From assembly GCA_916613615.1 (NCBI GenBank), contig OU744728.1, forward strand, positions 34,432,450 to 34,496,449: DNA of 64,000 nt, read 5' to 3'. Below the pieces are notes generated by a model. The model made no database searches and was not told the DNA's origin. It was given only the letters and a program-made list of their open reading frames with translations. This stretch comes from Steromphala cineraria. Taxonomy: Eukaryota > Mollusca > Gastropoda > Trochida > Trochidae. Each line of letters opens with the position of its first letter. Within the stretch, counting starts at the first letter, position 1. Made by a program: the position numbers and the translations under genes. Positions 11,492-22,860 of the stretch are shown one piece after another.

Positions 11492-12780
11492 TTGCCAGAA
11501 GATGATCTGGACAGACAGTATATTTTGTCAGGGGTAAAAGACGGCTTTAAATTGGTAGAAGTAGAAGAAATGCAGATAGAAGAAGTTATCACAACTAATC
11601 ACAGATCAGCATTTATTCATAGAGATGTCACGGAGAAACAGATTTTGGAAGAAATCAATCTTGGAAATTATATAGTGACTGACATTAAACCCACAGTGGT
11701 AAGTCCCCTTGGTGCTATTGTGAAAGACACTGGCAAGGTTAGACTCATACATGACGGTAGTCTGCCACATAACAAACGTATGAACAGTTACATGCAGCAA
11801 TGTGGATGTGAATATATGGATTTACGACATGTGCTTAAGCTTATCAAACCTAGAAGTTATTTTGCAAAGTTAGATCTTTAAAGTGCCTTTCGCTCAGTAC
11901 AAATACATCCAAGTAATTATTCTCTCACGGGATTGTGTTGGCGTTTCAAAGATGATGAGAATGTGACATATTTCTTTGATAGTAAGCTACCTTTCGGGGC
12001 TTCAAAGAGCCCACGGATTTTTCAGACTTTAAGTGCTGCGGTATGCAGAATCATGAAATGTAGATATGGTGTTGATGTGATTGATTACATTGATGATTTT
12101 CTTATTGTGTGTGATACCTTTAATCAGTGTAATGACGCTCTTGGAAAGTTGATCAAAACGTTTAGAGAGCTTGGTTTCTGGGTTAATTGGAACAAGGTCG
12201 ACGGTCATTCCCAGAATATTGTGTTTCTTGGATTTCATATTGATGCTCAAGTCTGCACTTTGTCTTTGCCAAATGATAAAGTTGAGGACTTGTATGATGA
12301 ATTGTTACTATTCTCTACAAGGACCAGAGCGTCCAAAAAGCAGCTAGAACGATTAGTTGGTCGCCTAAGTTGGGCGAATATGATAATTCAGGGAGGTAGA
12401 ACATTCCTTCGTCGTGTGCTAGATCTAAAGAATTCAATAACTGTTGCCCATGGAAAGTGTAGATTGACTGATGAGTTCAAGGAGGATGTTCAGTGGTGGT
12501 TGTGCTTCCTAAAAATATATAACGGGCACACTGTGTTTCTGGACCAGAGACCAACAAGGACTGTGTGCACAGATGCCTGTAACGAAGGCGCAGCTGGATG
12601 CTATGACGGAGATTTCTTCTATGTTCACTGGAGAACTGACTTACCAGAAGTGCAGAATATGCATATAAATGTTAAAGGTGTGGTGCATGGATAAATAAAC
12701 GCATTATCGTTAAGACTGATAACCAAACGGCAAAAGCATTTGTAAATAAGGGTTCCTGTAAAATCCCCTTTGTAATGTTT
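11492..12780 (+). pseudogene. DIRS reverse transcriptase / RNase H
   Basis: RT motifs in order: KVRLIHDGSLPHN near 11,735, YFAKLDL at 11,859 (first catalytic Asp), a stop codon at 11,879, SAFRSVQIHP, LPFGASKSPRIFQ near 11,990, then VIDYIDDFLIV near 12,080 (YxDD-type box) and LGFHID near 12,228. RNase H follows with VCTDACNEGAAG near 12,560 and, after a short deletion near 12,690, KTDNQTAKAFVNKG near 12,715. Position 11,933-12,694 is one open frame of 253 codons. The stop at 11,879 lies two residues after the catalytic Asp, so no full protein could be made. Confidence 0.85.
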
Positions 12781-12813
12781 TGGTTAAGATAGTTATGGTA
12801 TCTTATACCCCCT

Positions 12814-13913
12814 TTACACCAAGCTCGTTCTCAGTACGTTCTTGGATTTTTTAGAACGGGCTCAAACTGTCCGAGAACTGTCTGAGGACGACATGAACGT
12901 TGTGGCAACTGTTTACAAACTTTATGAAATGGCCCGGGCGTACTAAAAACGGGAAGGTGCTCCAGAACGTTTGACATGTTGCACTTTCTCCCCGTCCTGA
13001 AATTGGACTGAGTACAAACGTACTGAAAACGGAATTGCCGTACTGCGAACGGAATTGCCGTACTTCGATCTGACTTAGGACGAGTAAGAACTTTGCGCCT
13101 TTGGGAATCGATTACAATAAGTTTGTGCACAGTTTCCACCCCGTCCATTCTGTCCTCAGCCAGGTCTAACTCGTTCTCCGTACGACCATAGTCAGTTGTT
13201 CGTACGACCTAATAAGTGAAAAATATTGAAAATGTTCTGATTCAGTTTGTAGTGCGTTCTTACACAGTCATAAAAATTCTAATAAGGTCCTCATTGCGTT
13301 CTACTCGTTCTTTGTACGTTTGCAAAATTCTCACATAGTTCTTACTACGTTTGCATTTCGGAATGTAAGGACGGGTATAAATACACAGTCATGTGTTAAT
13401 ACTTTTATCATTCGGGATAGACAAGTGATAAAAGAAACACGAACCAAGTTACAGCTCTCATCATGATGAATGTGGGTTTCCTACAGTTTGTGATGGAAGC
13501 AGAGAAACAATGTAAAGTGTCGTTTGCCTGGATGATTTTACAATTAAGACACACTGAGAACGGAATCAGGACGTAGTGAAAACGAAAAGAAGTGTCTTAA
13601 AACGAGTTGGTCGCAGCTAAGACGGAATTGTGCGTATCAAGAACGAGATTGGTCTAGTTTAGAACGGATGACTGCATGGTTGAAGACGTCCTGAAAACTA
13701 GGCGAACGGGCAATGCTATCCAATCTAAACGTGTTAGAAACTGCCTGAGGACGGGATAAAGACTAGATGAACGTGCTGAGAACTGTGTATGGACGGACTG
13801 GCGTCATATTTGGATAAAATATTAACAATTGTTGCTCGTTTCCACCCCGTCCGAGGCCGTTTTGCTTTTAATTTTGGACGGGGTAGGACGTAGTGAGAAC
13901 GACCTTGGTGTAA
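12814..13913. mobile_element. 1.1-kb TIR transposon inside DIRS RNase H
   Basis: The left end TTACACCAAGCTCGTTCTCA and the right end, which reads TTACACCAAGGTCGTTCTCA on the minus strand, are inverted repeats with one mismatch. The interior is rich in short GAACG/CGTTC and 'gtccgag' type subrepeats in both orientations. RNase H coding sequence is recognisable on both sides (KTDNQTAKAFVNKG before; EFIPGHSNSTADTKSRLHE after). No transposase frame and no convincing target duplication are visible, so the superfamily is left open. Confidence 0.75.
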
Positions 13914-13924
13914 CTCAGACATTA

Positions 13925-14010
13925 AGGCATGTTTCAATTTTTCACTCTCAGTAGAATTCATTCCTGGTCATAGCAATAGTACCGCTGATACGAAATCTCG
14001 TTTGCACGAG
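13925..14010 (+). pseudogene. C-terminal end of DIRS RNase H
   Basis: The frame around 13,940-14,010 reads SVEFIPGHSNSTADTKSRLH. The 'G-x-x-N-x-x-A-D-x-x-S-R' pattern ends RNase H domains of DIRS and related retroelements. It is separated from the rest of the domain by the 1.1-kb TIR element. Confidence 0.7.
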
Positions 14011-14098
14011 AAAGGTCGCTTAGCGGAAGTTTTTGACATGTTACCACATTTGAAGTATTGTACATTTGATCTAGATTTCCTGAAATATCACATGTCTC

Positions 14099-15036
14099 AT
14101 GAAGTCCTTTCTTTCAGGTGGTGTCATGACCAGAGAACAACTTCAGAGTACCGTTGTGAGATTAATGAATCAAGGATGGTCGAAGTCGACTAAGAAAACT
14201 TGCAGATCTCAATTTCAGTGTTTTTTTGATTTTTGCGACCAGGCCAATGTACAATCAGTCCCTATGAATTTTGAAAACTTGGCACTTTGCATTGCCTACC
14301 TTGTTGATGTACGTGGCTTTAAGTTTGCAACAGTACCCAATATATATGTGTTGTATCCAATTTGTATAAATTTAACAACCTAGTTGACCCAATTTCAGCT
14401 GACTGGCGTGTTGATCACCTACTCAAAGGAGTAAAAAACGAGAGCTTGGCACTGCACAGGAAGGTGCCACACCTATTACACCCAACCATTTCTTGATATT
14501 GTCAGAATGTTTAGACACTTCTAATTTGCTTGGTGCATCAATATTGTTAGCTTGCTTGATTGGTTTCTATGGCTTGCTGCGACCTGACAAGCACATTACT
14601 GTTTCAGATATATCTTTTATTGGGAGTGGTTGTTGCATTTCTCTTAAATGGTCCAAAACCTTACAATTCAGAGAAAAAGTATTACATGTATTTCTTCCAG
14701 ACTTAGGGGACCATCCCTTAAATCCTTTACCTGTTATGTCAAGAGTGTTGAGTTTCCATGGTGATTTTGAAAAGATGTCACAACCATTGTTATGTAATAA
14801 CCAAAGAAATCCACTTACATATACTCTTTTTATTGATGTTGTACAACATGTTTTGTCTTTTGTCGCCAAAGGTGGTGCTTCATGGGCTATTCAGGTTGTC
14901 CTTCCCGGCGAACTTATTCAGGAACTAGGTTTCTGGCAGAGTTCGGCATACCTTAGATATTTACAGATTAGCTCACAGAAAAAATTGAATGCCTTGTACA
15001 ATTTTGGTAGCGCTCTGCCACGCAAACTCGAGTAAT
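14099..15036 (+). pseudogene. DIRS tyrosine recombinase, broken
   Basis: Frame 14,099-14,383 gives the N-terminal core-binding domain (WSKSTKKTCRSQFQCFFDFC). Frame 14,493-15,035 gives the catalytic part: FYGLLRPDKH near 14,560 carries the first Arg (family pattern G-x-LR), LKWSKTLQF near 14,650 corresponds to the beta-strand Lys region, and LGFWQSSAYLRYL near 14,925 carries the nucleophile Tyr region. The expected H-x-x-R box reads FVAKGGASWA (about 14,860-14,885): the usual H and R are absent, so the enzyme would be inactive even with the frames joined. By family, this enzyme integrates the circular cDNA without target duplication. Confidence 0.8.
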
Positions 15037-15429
15037 CTCCTCCCATGTTCTATCTATTTACTTCCTTTTTCACTTAACTTTATGTTCACTGGGCTTGGGG
15101 ATTTGTTGTGCCTCATGTGTCTTGAGTCTGTTGTCATTTTGTGACACAACATTTGTTCGACCTGTGAAATTAAAGTTGCCATTCTGATCATTCCTTGCTC
15201 TGTTTTCTTGTGTATACTTACTTTAAGTATTTGGTCAAAAGGTGGTTTAATATCCAGTGTAATGATCGAAAAGTGATGTTTAAACTGCCTGGGTGTAACA
15301 TGTCACTAACCTATTTGACAAAACGAAGCAACACAAATTTTACAAGGCTTTTAAAGACTATAATTTTTTTTAAAACAAACTGAATCAATAAAGAGAGAAT
15401 CTATTGAATGAACTAGAATCGTTGTCTGT
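15037..15429. other. Probable DIRS 3' region; no gene
   Basis: Non-coding sequence following the recombinase. A GACCTGTGAAATTAAAGTTG stretch near 15,160 could be part of the element's end, but no terminal repeat was matched. Confidence 0.3.
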
Positions 15430-16060
15430 TTGTGCTGAATATTGGAGGCTTGTCCGCGATCTCACAGGTGGACAGGAGGCCAACACCAAGACTCCGAGTG
15501 GTCTGAACACTTCACCAATCTGAACTGTATCTTCCAAACACTACTGATTTTCATCAGTATGTATCAAGGTCAGTTACAGATCCGTCAACAGATTTAGACT
15601 GCAACACTCTCAATTATAATATCACGGCACAGGAACTCGTGACAGCCATACAGAAAATGAAGAATAAGATTCGTGCGGTCCTGACTGAGATGGTTTCTGC
15701 ATCTTCAAATGTTGTAATTGATCACTTTTTACAATGGACGATTTCCAACAACTTGGCACACATGAGTAAAAAGTTTAAACAGATGAAATGAAAATTATAT
15801 GCCTGCTTTGTTGTCTTTCTCAGGGCGTTTGATTCTTTGTTGAGAGATATAATTATATTAGAGTGTATAATTATGCCATAACAGGTAAAATATTCAATCC
15901 TGTGCATGATATGTACTCTTAGGTGACATTTGCTGTTAAAACGGAAAGACGATTGACTGAACCAATTTCACCATCATTTGGTGTTAAACAAGGATGTGTC
16001 TGCAGCCCTACCCTCTCCAACATATATGTGAATAATATGAAGGACTACCTTAAACATATT
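15430..16060 (+). pseudogene. LINE reverse transcriptase fragment
   Basis: Near 15,810 the sequence encodes LRAFDSLLRD, the first RT catalytic block. Near 15,975 it encodes SFGVKQGCVCSPTLSNIYVN, the QG block. The two are in different frames, with stops at 15,790 and 15,875. Upstream (15,440-15,660) a degenerate EYWRLVRDLTGG and AIQKMKNK region matches the pre-RT part of such elements. Dead remnant. Confidence 0.7.
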
Positions 16061-16174
16061 TAAAAATCTAACTTTTATTTATCCTATGGTATTATTTCCA
16101 AAATTACCGCTTCCGAAATTCCGTTAACTTTCATGGTGTCCATGAACTCTTATAAATGTTATGCCCATATTACG

Positions 16175-16312
16175 GATCTAGGACAATTGCCACCGGGACA
16201 ATTCCCACCCGGACAATTACCACCAGACAATTCCCACCCGGACAATTGCCACCTAGGACAATTGCCTCCTAGGACAATTTCCACCGGGGACAATTCCCAC
16301 CTAGGAAAATTA
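16175..16312. repeat. Short minisatellite, GGACAATT-CCACC type
   Basis: About nine diverged 13-16-bp units of the form ggacaattgccacc or ggacaattcccaccc run in a row. The period is irregular. Confidence 0.75.
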
Positions 16313-16699
16313 TATTTTGACTGTGTATGCAAAATAGCAGATTTTATTGCATCTTGGAAAATGGCTTCAAGCTTGGAAATAGAAAAAAACGTAGACGTAT
16401 GTAATCATAGACATACTGCTTATGTGCAATCGTGTGATCCGTTGTTAGAATATCACATGAAAAATGATTGGCTCTGCCTTACTTTTTGCGCAGTATATAT
16501 CAATACAGATGGAAAATTTCAAGTAAACACCCAAACACAACATTTGCAACCTCATCATCTGCACGTGATACAATTGTTGATCATGGGAGAAATCATGCCA
16601 CGAAATTTGCATGATTTGGATATCGAATTGTATTACAATGTGAAAGACAATTTGAAGCTGCAATAATCAGTTTGGATCTGTTTTAACTTGTTTACTTAA

Positions 16700-17480
16700 C
16701 GATTGACCTGCTTCGACTAACACAATCTGAGGAGCACAACACAGACCCTTGTGGCGTGAACGCTTATTGTTTCACAGTCTGTCATTAGCAGATTATGGTC
16801 CAGATACTGTATCACACATTCTGTAAACGATACACGATGTTCAGGTCGACCAAGGGCAGCAACTAAGAATTGTTATCTAAGACAGATTTTTTTAAACAAT
16901 GACCTTGAGACAGCTAATCAGAAAGGAGTTTGACTTCATGAAGACACCGGTGTGACAGTGAGTGGGCAGACAATCGGAAATCGATTACACAGAGTGTCAT
17001 ATCGTCATATTAGAGAAAGTCACCTTTGGTGTCAAGATCGCCATCATTCAGTTACTCCATATTGGGGGAATAAAATGTTTTCAGATGAGTCACAGTTCAG
17101 GAGTCAAAGTTGATTTCCTGTACAACCGTAACATGCTGGCCAATGTTAATGATGGACGTGCCACAGCCCAGTACTACCGGGACAACATCTTGCCAGCCCA
17201 TTTGTACCATGTGCATGTCTCCACGGCCATCATTTCAGGATGATAACACTAGATGAGACAGGGCCAAGATTGTAAGAGATTACCTGCAACAGCAGAATAT
17301 CACCACATTACCCTGGCCAGCAATGAGTCCGGACCTGTCCCCAATTGAAAACGTCTGGGACATGCTTTGACAAGTGGCACGTCAACGTTAACAGCCTCAA
17401 AGCACTGTTTAGTTGCAAGCAGATTGGAAAAGTGGTTGGTTGAAACACCTGATAATGTCACATGCCTGTCCAGTCAACCA
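16700..17480 (+). pseudogene. Tc1-like transposase remnant
   Basis: A helix-turn-helix linker reading CSGRPRAAT appears near 16,840. VSGQTIGNRLHRV follows near 16,960, MFSDESQFRSQS (DDE second-Asp region) near 17,075, and LPWPAMSPDLSPIENVWD near 17,310 (the conserved C-terminal block with the last catalytic acidic residue). The order is that of Tc1/mariner transposases. Several frameshifts and stops interrupt it. Terminal inverted repeats were not located. Confidence 0.8.
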
Positions 17481-17524
17481 AGAGGAGCTTACTCGTTATT
17501 GACTGATTATATTATGATATAAGT

Positions 17525-18400
17525 GTTCCTTGTGTATGTCAATGAACTTGCTCATATTCCTCGGAAGTTCAATATACAGCACTATTCATACGCAGATGAC
17601 TCACAGTTACTGACAAGATTCTCAGTCAAGGGTTGCCCTGATGACTCCAATCAAATCGAAGATTGTACCCTGAATATCAACTCATGGTAGTTCTCACAAA
17701 AACTTAAGTTAAACATGGACAAAACTGAACGCGCAATATTTGGTACGAAACAACGCCTCAAGAAAGCTTCAATAGATACCATATCCATTGGATCATCCAC
17801 AATTGAAGCACAGTCCCCTGTCAAAATCCTCGGTGTTATGCTCGATTCAGAACTTTCTATGGACTGCCAGGTTGATTCGCTCTGCAAATCAGAAAATACA
17901 TCACTAAGGAAAGTGCTGAAACTTTAGTCCGATCACTTGTCCTATCGAGATTGGACTATTGCAACAGTTTGCTTGTTGGTATTACCCAGGAACAGTTGCA
18001 TAGACTGCAAAAAATTCAAAATACTGCAGCCCGCATTATCTGTCTAACATCTAAGAGAAGCCATATTACACCAGTTCTTCAGTTACTACACTGGCTGCCA
18101 GTTAAAGCAAGAATAGACTATAAAATGCTATGTATTGTTTTTAACTGTCTCCATGGCCGAGCACCCGACTACCTCACTGAACTTCTCTCCGCCTATGTTC
18201 CCGGACGTTCTCTGAGATCACAAGATCAGCAACTGCTAACCATCCCATCACGCAATCTCCAAGCCGGCACAAAAGCTTTCGACTACGCAGCAAGCAAACT
18301 ATGGAATCCCCTACCACTTGAACTGAAACTCTTGCCAACTCTCGACAGTTTCAAAGCTCACCTCAAAACCCACCTCTTCAAACTATCCTATGACTGTTAA
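17525..18400 (+). pseudogene. CR1/L2-like RT C-terminal part
   Basis: Motifs in order: HYSYADDSQLL near 17,580 (catalytic YADD), LNMDKTERAIFG near 17,710, ILGVMLDSELSMD near 17,825, then a 149-codon frame from 17,951 with MDYCNSLLVGI, NTAARIICL, LLHWLPVKARIDYK, RSLRSQ and a terminal FKAHLKTHLFKL. This C-terminal arrangement is typical of L2/CR1 elements. Frameshifts at about 17,690 and 17,925 inactivate it. The element is 5' truncated and ends at a short ATT microsatellite tail. Confidence 0.85.
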
Positions 18401-18472
18401 CTTCGTCAAGCACTCCTTATCTCTCCATGTTTGAGCATGCAATCATGTGTGGATATCTTGCGCATTATAAAT

Positions 18473-18497
18473 ATCCATTATTATTATTATTATTAAG
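18473..18497 (+). repeat. ATT microsatellite tail of the CR1/L2-like element
   Basis: A run of ATT follows 'ataaatatcc'. A similar 'tataaatatccttataatta' end occurs at 20,735, suggesting a shared 3' tail sequence of this LINE family. Confidence 0.6.
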
Positions 18498-18541
18498 TGT
18501 ATTTACAGAAAAAGAATATTCAAAAAGATGAGTGTAAATAG

Positions 18542-18775
18542 TAAGGATGGGTACTGCAATACGTATTGCAATATATTGGTACATCTTTAATTCAAGAATG
18601 TGCATACTTTCTTATCTAAATATGAATGTTAAGAACCAATCAACATTGCTCAGCTTTGAGCCGTTTTGTTTTATAACGTTCGATTTATTGGATATTTTCA
18701 GGATTGTGTACCGATTCGTATCAGGTTGTTCCTTTATTGAATATACCGATATATCGATAATACAACACATCCTTA
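18542..18775. mobile_element. hAT MITE with perfect 8-bp TSD GTAAATAG
   Basis: GTAAATAG occurs at 18,534-18,541 and again at 18,776-18,783. Between them the ends TAAGGATGGGT and, in complement, TAAGGATGTGT are inverted repeats. An 8-bp duplication and this end type are those of hAT elements. There is no coding capacity. It landed just downstream of the CR1/L2-like tail. Confidence 0.85.
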
Positions 18776-19014
18776 GTAAATAGTTCACCAATATTCCCAA
18801 TAACATTTTGGTGTAAATCATAGTAGAAATTTGGTGATAAATATCGCTAAAAATGTGTCAAATTGTCTGAAGAAAATATGTGAACGTCAAAGACCTTAAA
18901 GTGTGTAAAGAAATGTCAAAATGTCAGCCCAACACACCCTTAGGGTGTGGGTATCTATCGGTGAACTGATGCTCAAAACCACGCGGCTGATAAAAGCTCA
19001 GGTTAATGTTTTTA

Positions 19015-21230
19015 AAGGTTAAACTGCTGAACGAGAGTTTTTAACGCTTTCACAGTACCAACAAAGTTCTTTCCATTGTCTACTAAAAATCTTTGGGCAT
19101 ACTTCTACAGTTTGCAAATTAGATAAATGCATTAAAAAATGAATCAGTGTCACGACCATAAGCCATTTCCGAATGCACAGCACGAGTGATAGGCACGTAA
19201 AAAGACAAAGGTTCACATTTTGAAGGCTTTAACCATGTCCTTGCACGTTGGCAAATCCACACAAACATTTTTGAATGCTTTCTGAGGAAGAGGGGCCATG
19301 GGTTGAATGATGCCAAGGACAATGTGGCAAATAGGAATTGGGGCCAATGTGGTGAAAGTGTTTCACAATAACCTTTGTAATCCAAATTCCTCTTGGCAAA
19401 ATAATAAGAAATTTGTAATCGTCAGATTAATCAGCACATTGCAATCTTCCTCCAAGTCTAAAAAGATTGCTTCAAATTCCTTGGCGAAAAAAATCCTTCG
19501 AGCAATGCCAAATATGTTAGTTTAAACATCCTCAAGTTCCTTAACAGCAATAGGTGAAATTCCCCTGGAGGGTGCCTGCGTTGGAATCTCAAAACTCTCA
19601 TAACCGAATAGATTCGGCAAAACTTTTTACAATCAGAAAATCTTGCCATGTTTTGAAATCTATTTGACTTAACAAGGGAAAAAATTACGCTTATTGGTTC
19701 TGCACTTAGATGTTGATTGAACTTTGAAGTCAGCGTTCTGTAAAGGCCATTATCACGTGGTAACCTAATTACATCAGGACCATGCGGACAAATGCTCTGA
19801 CGGTACCCTCTTGGTGAGCAGATCTGCAATGTTCAATTTGCTTGACACATAGAACCATTGACAGATATTTTTATTTCATGGTTAAAACCAACACGAATAG
19901 CTACAAATGGTTTGAAAGATCTACTTGGACTCTTGATCCACCAAAGGACATTTTGGCTACCAGACCATATTGTTATTGCATCCATTCTGACACCTAGTGC
20001 TGAAACAACAGAGTGAGCAAGTTTTACTCCAAATGTTGGTGCGAGCAGCTCTAGGCAAGGAATGTTAATAGTCTTGAGAGGAGAAACACGACGTTTTGCC
20101 ATGACAAGTTGTGAACTTAGATTGCAGCCTCTTGTGAAGCATCAACAATGACGTGAAGCTCTGACTCTGTCTGCAGACCATTGGAGATATCTGGTAGAGT
20201 GAACTGAAGAGAGATGTTGAATCTCTTCAAAGAAAGCTCAGGCTTCAGCTTCCAATTTATTGGGTTAAGCATCACCCCAGTCAACTTCACATCGCTTACT
20301 GGATCACGTTAGCTAACTATAAATGGTGCTAACATTCCAAGGGGATCAAAGAGCTTTACAGTTTCTAAGGGAAATTCCTTTCCTGGACATGCTTAAGTAC
20401 AGCTTAATAATTTGAGATCCATTTCTTTGAATGCATACCTGTAACTCTATAGTTTCAAACCTTTGCTTTCCATATCCATATTGTCACCCATGTATGTGGA
20501 CTTCTGGAGACCGTTTCAGAAGTCAATGGAAATACAGAAGCATGTTTTTTGCATGTTGTTGAAAAACCAACTGAGGCAGAAAAGTCGTGCTATTCATGCC
20601 AAACCCAACCCTGGAAAATGTGTACACCTCTGACTTGCTTTTTCCAGAGTCAAACCAAGAGGAGTAACTCTGGTTTTATATCTTAATTGTCAGCGCTTTG
20701 ATCATTGCCGATGTGTAGTGGAAGTCAGCAATTTATAAATATCCTTATAATTATTATCATTATTACAGGTTGACCAGGACATCACCTAGTGAGGGATGAA
20801 TTTTAAGTTCTAAATCTGTCAAGTCCTATGAGTATGTCCACAACTGGATCCAGACTTACCACCAATCAATGGGCTTCAATTAACCTTTGACCGTTGTTAT
20901 CAATGGCGCAATTTTTATGTAAACATACCTATCTACACTTTCCAATTCTAGTTCAACAGACATACTGTTGACCGTTTATGTTCAACTGTTAAGAACATTT
21001 AACTGACAAGACTTAGGTTCCTTACATTCTTTGTCAAAATTGTCTTTAGAACATTGACTGTGTTGTCACTTGAAGGTAACTCTGATGTTCGACCCCAGTT
21101 TGGTTTTGCTCTTGTTACGGAAAATCTGTTTCACCGGCAATTCTAAAGATTGACTAAATTGTTGCACTCTCCCTGAATTTCTATTCATCTTTTGTTTAAT
21201 CCTTGGCCTTATCATTTCCACTTTATGAAT
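19015..21230 (-). pseudogene. BEL/Pao LTR retrotransposon pol remnant
   Basis: Read on the minus strand. Protease end: DPVVDILIGLD near 20,840. RT/connection: KLFDPLGMLAPFIVS near 20,350. RNase H: KRRVSPLKTINIPCLELLAP near 20,080, then TIWSGSQNVLWWI near 19,980 and DLLTRGYRQSICP near 19,815. Integrase: LYVPITRAVHSEM near 19,195 and FLVDNGKNFVG near 19,070, the second catalytic Asp. The FDPLG and TRAVHxE signatures are characteristic of BEL/Pao. Many stops and frameshifts; flanking LTRs not identified. The part between protease and RNase H is shortened. Confidence 0.8.
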
Positions 21231-21839
21231 CTTGAAAATCCAATATCCCCTACTTTAAGTAGTATACATCAATAGACATGTTCTGTGTGATGGGGCTATA
21301 TGCAGACTCCTTGAGACGAATTTTAGTAGTATTTTTGTTTGATGGTTGATTTATGAAAGTGTTAAATTGTAATCCATGCTATACTCATCATCCCATGTTA
21401 TTTGTAATCCGCCTCTCTTGAACTGATCTTAACTAGGCCAATTTTATGATAATTCAAGTATTATTCTTTTTCCTTTTAAATGTGACATTGTTCTAAAGAA
21501 TCTGTGCCTTACTCAATATCCACCATGTGGTCCCGAAGTTTTCCCCAAATATTCGGGATGGTTGCCGTGTAAATGTGCCATACATCATGTTCGTTTGCTG
21601 TAATCTATATTAAGATTTCAAATTAAAATATTTTTTTCACTGTATCTGTTATAGATCATTCTTTCCTGTATGAAATTTACATTCACTAGCTAAACGTCCC
21701 CGAAATATATATTATCTAACGTGCTGTTACCGTCTCTGTCTCGCCATAGCCCATTAATCGTCTGTCAATTATCTTTCGACCAATTTACAAATAAGAAGAG
21801 AGTAAGTGACCAGCCAACACCCTCGCCACCTATGGTCAC
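21231..21839. other. No gene recognised
   Basis: AT-rich sequence. It may include the 5' part of the BEL/Pao relic, but no motif was found. Confidence 0.35.
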
Positions 21840-22860
21840 GTTATATAAACCTCATTTAAACTAATGGTCGCTCAGAGCAGTTGCGTTTGAGTTCAAGTTT
21901 TGTATTCTTTTCTGGAGAACTTGACAATTTTACTTTTAATTTGTGCTTAGGTCGGTGCCTTTTGCGCTACGGAACCTCTGTTCCCCTCTAGAGATTGTTT
22001 TTGTCGTGTCCTGCCTTGTTGACTCGGGCAGTGCTTGTTGTTTATTTGACAAGCTGCACATGCTTCGCGTGGCTGGTAGTGCCTGCTGTCTGCCACTGTA
22101 AGATTGAAGGTCACGAGTAAGCTTGCCTTCGCTTGGCGAGTGGTGAGTTATCCGCTCGTCCACTGCGATTTGGTTCACCTCTACGCTAGCAGATGGAGGG
22201 CCCCCCTTAAAACTAACTTGGTGAATGAGGCCTTCGCTTCGTGTTCGTGTGGTTCCCTTCATCTTCGCTCCGCCTTGGTTCATGTTTACTCTGCGGTTGG
22301 TTCACCTCGCATCAGGTGTAGAGTGAGCGGCGTGTGAAGGGAAGCAGGCAGAATAACCCTTGGTGGTTCACGGTTCGGGGAATAGGAAGTCTGACTTTTA
22401 TGATCCCCATTCCCTCCGTCGTCTTTGAGGCTCCACTTGCGGAGGATAGATATGATGAGTGTTGGTACCTCTCGGCGGAAGGGAGACAGACGCCTCCTTC
22501 GCTCTGACATGCCTCCCCGTCGGCTTCCTCAGGTGCTGCGCGTACCAAACCAAGAGTCAAAGAAGAAGGAGACAGGATGCCCGAGATCGAGGTCCGCCGC
22601 TCACCTGTGACCCCACCTCCACTCCGTCAACCCAGAGTCTCTCACCACAGATCTTGCCTCCCTCCGAATTATGTCTGCCCCAGCAGGGACCACAGGTTCT
22701 TGGAACCATCCCTGGATACATTGATCCCCTCGGCGACTCCGGGTCACTCTTACCCACTGCTGGCCATGTCAGACCATCCATCCTGCTTCATCACCGGATG
22801 TTGGATGAGGATATGTAGCCATAATTGCAGGTTAAATAATAGTAGCTAGCCTACAAGTAA
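21840..22860 (+). other. GC-richer block with TATA-like start, possible LTR/leader of an unidentified element
   Basis: A TTATATAAAC box at 21,840 is followed by sequence clearly richer in GC than its surroundings, with overlapping open frames on both strands (for example 22,459-22,818 plus). None of the translations is recognisable. The Pro/Ser/Arg-rich plus-strand frame and the sharp composition change suggest a retroelement LTR and leader, or a retroposed segment. Host gene status cannot be supported. Confidence 0.3.

Larger units (their letters stand above)
10158..15036 (+). mobile_element. DIRS-type tyrosine-recombinase retrotransposon, decayed
   Basis: Order on the plus strand: gag-like region (10,158-11,460), RT (11,492-12,300), RNase H (12,300-12,780 and 13,920-14,000) and a tyrosine recombinase (14,099-15,036). 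RT followed by RNase H and then a tyrosine recombinase instead of an integrase is diagnostic of DIRS elements. The element is inactive: gag is frameshifted near 10,830 and 11,000, RT has a stop at 11,879, RNase H is interrupted, and the recombinase is broken near 14,380. Two unrelated DNA transposons are nested in it (10,253-10,629 and 12,814-13,913). Terminal repeats were not resolved. Confidence 0.85.

Noticed and set aside
12831..13148. 105-codon minus-strand frame
   Set aside because: Lies wholly inside the 1.1-kb TIR element, is dominated by its GAACG/CGTTC subrepeats and has no transposase motif.
22459..22818. 119-codon plus-strand frame in the GC-richer block
   Set aside because: Competing frames of similar length exist on both strands and none gives a recognisable domain; kept only as part of an unassigned block.
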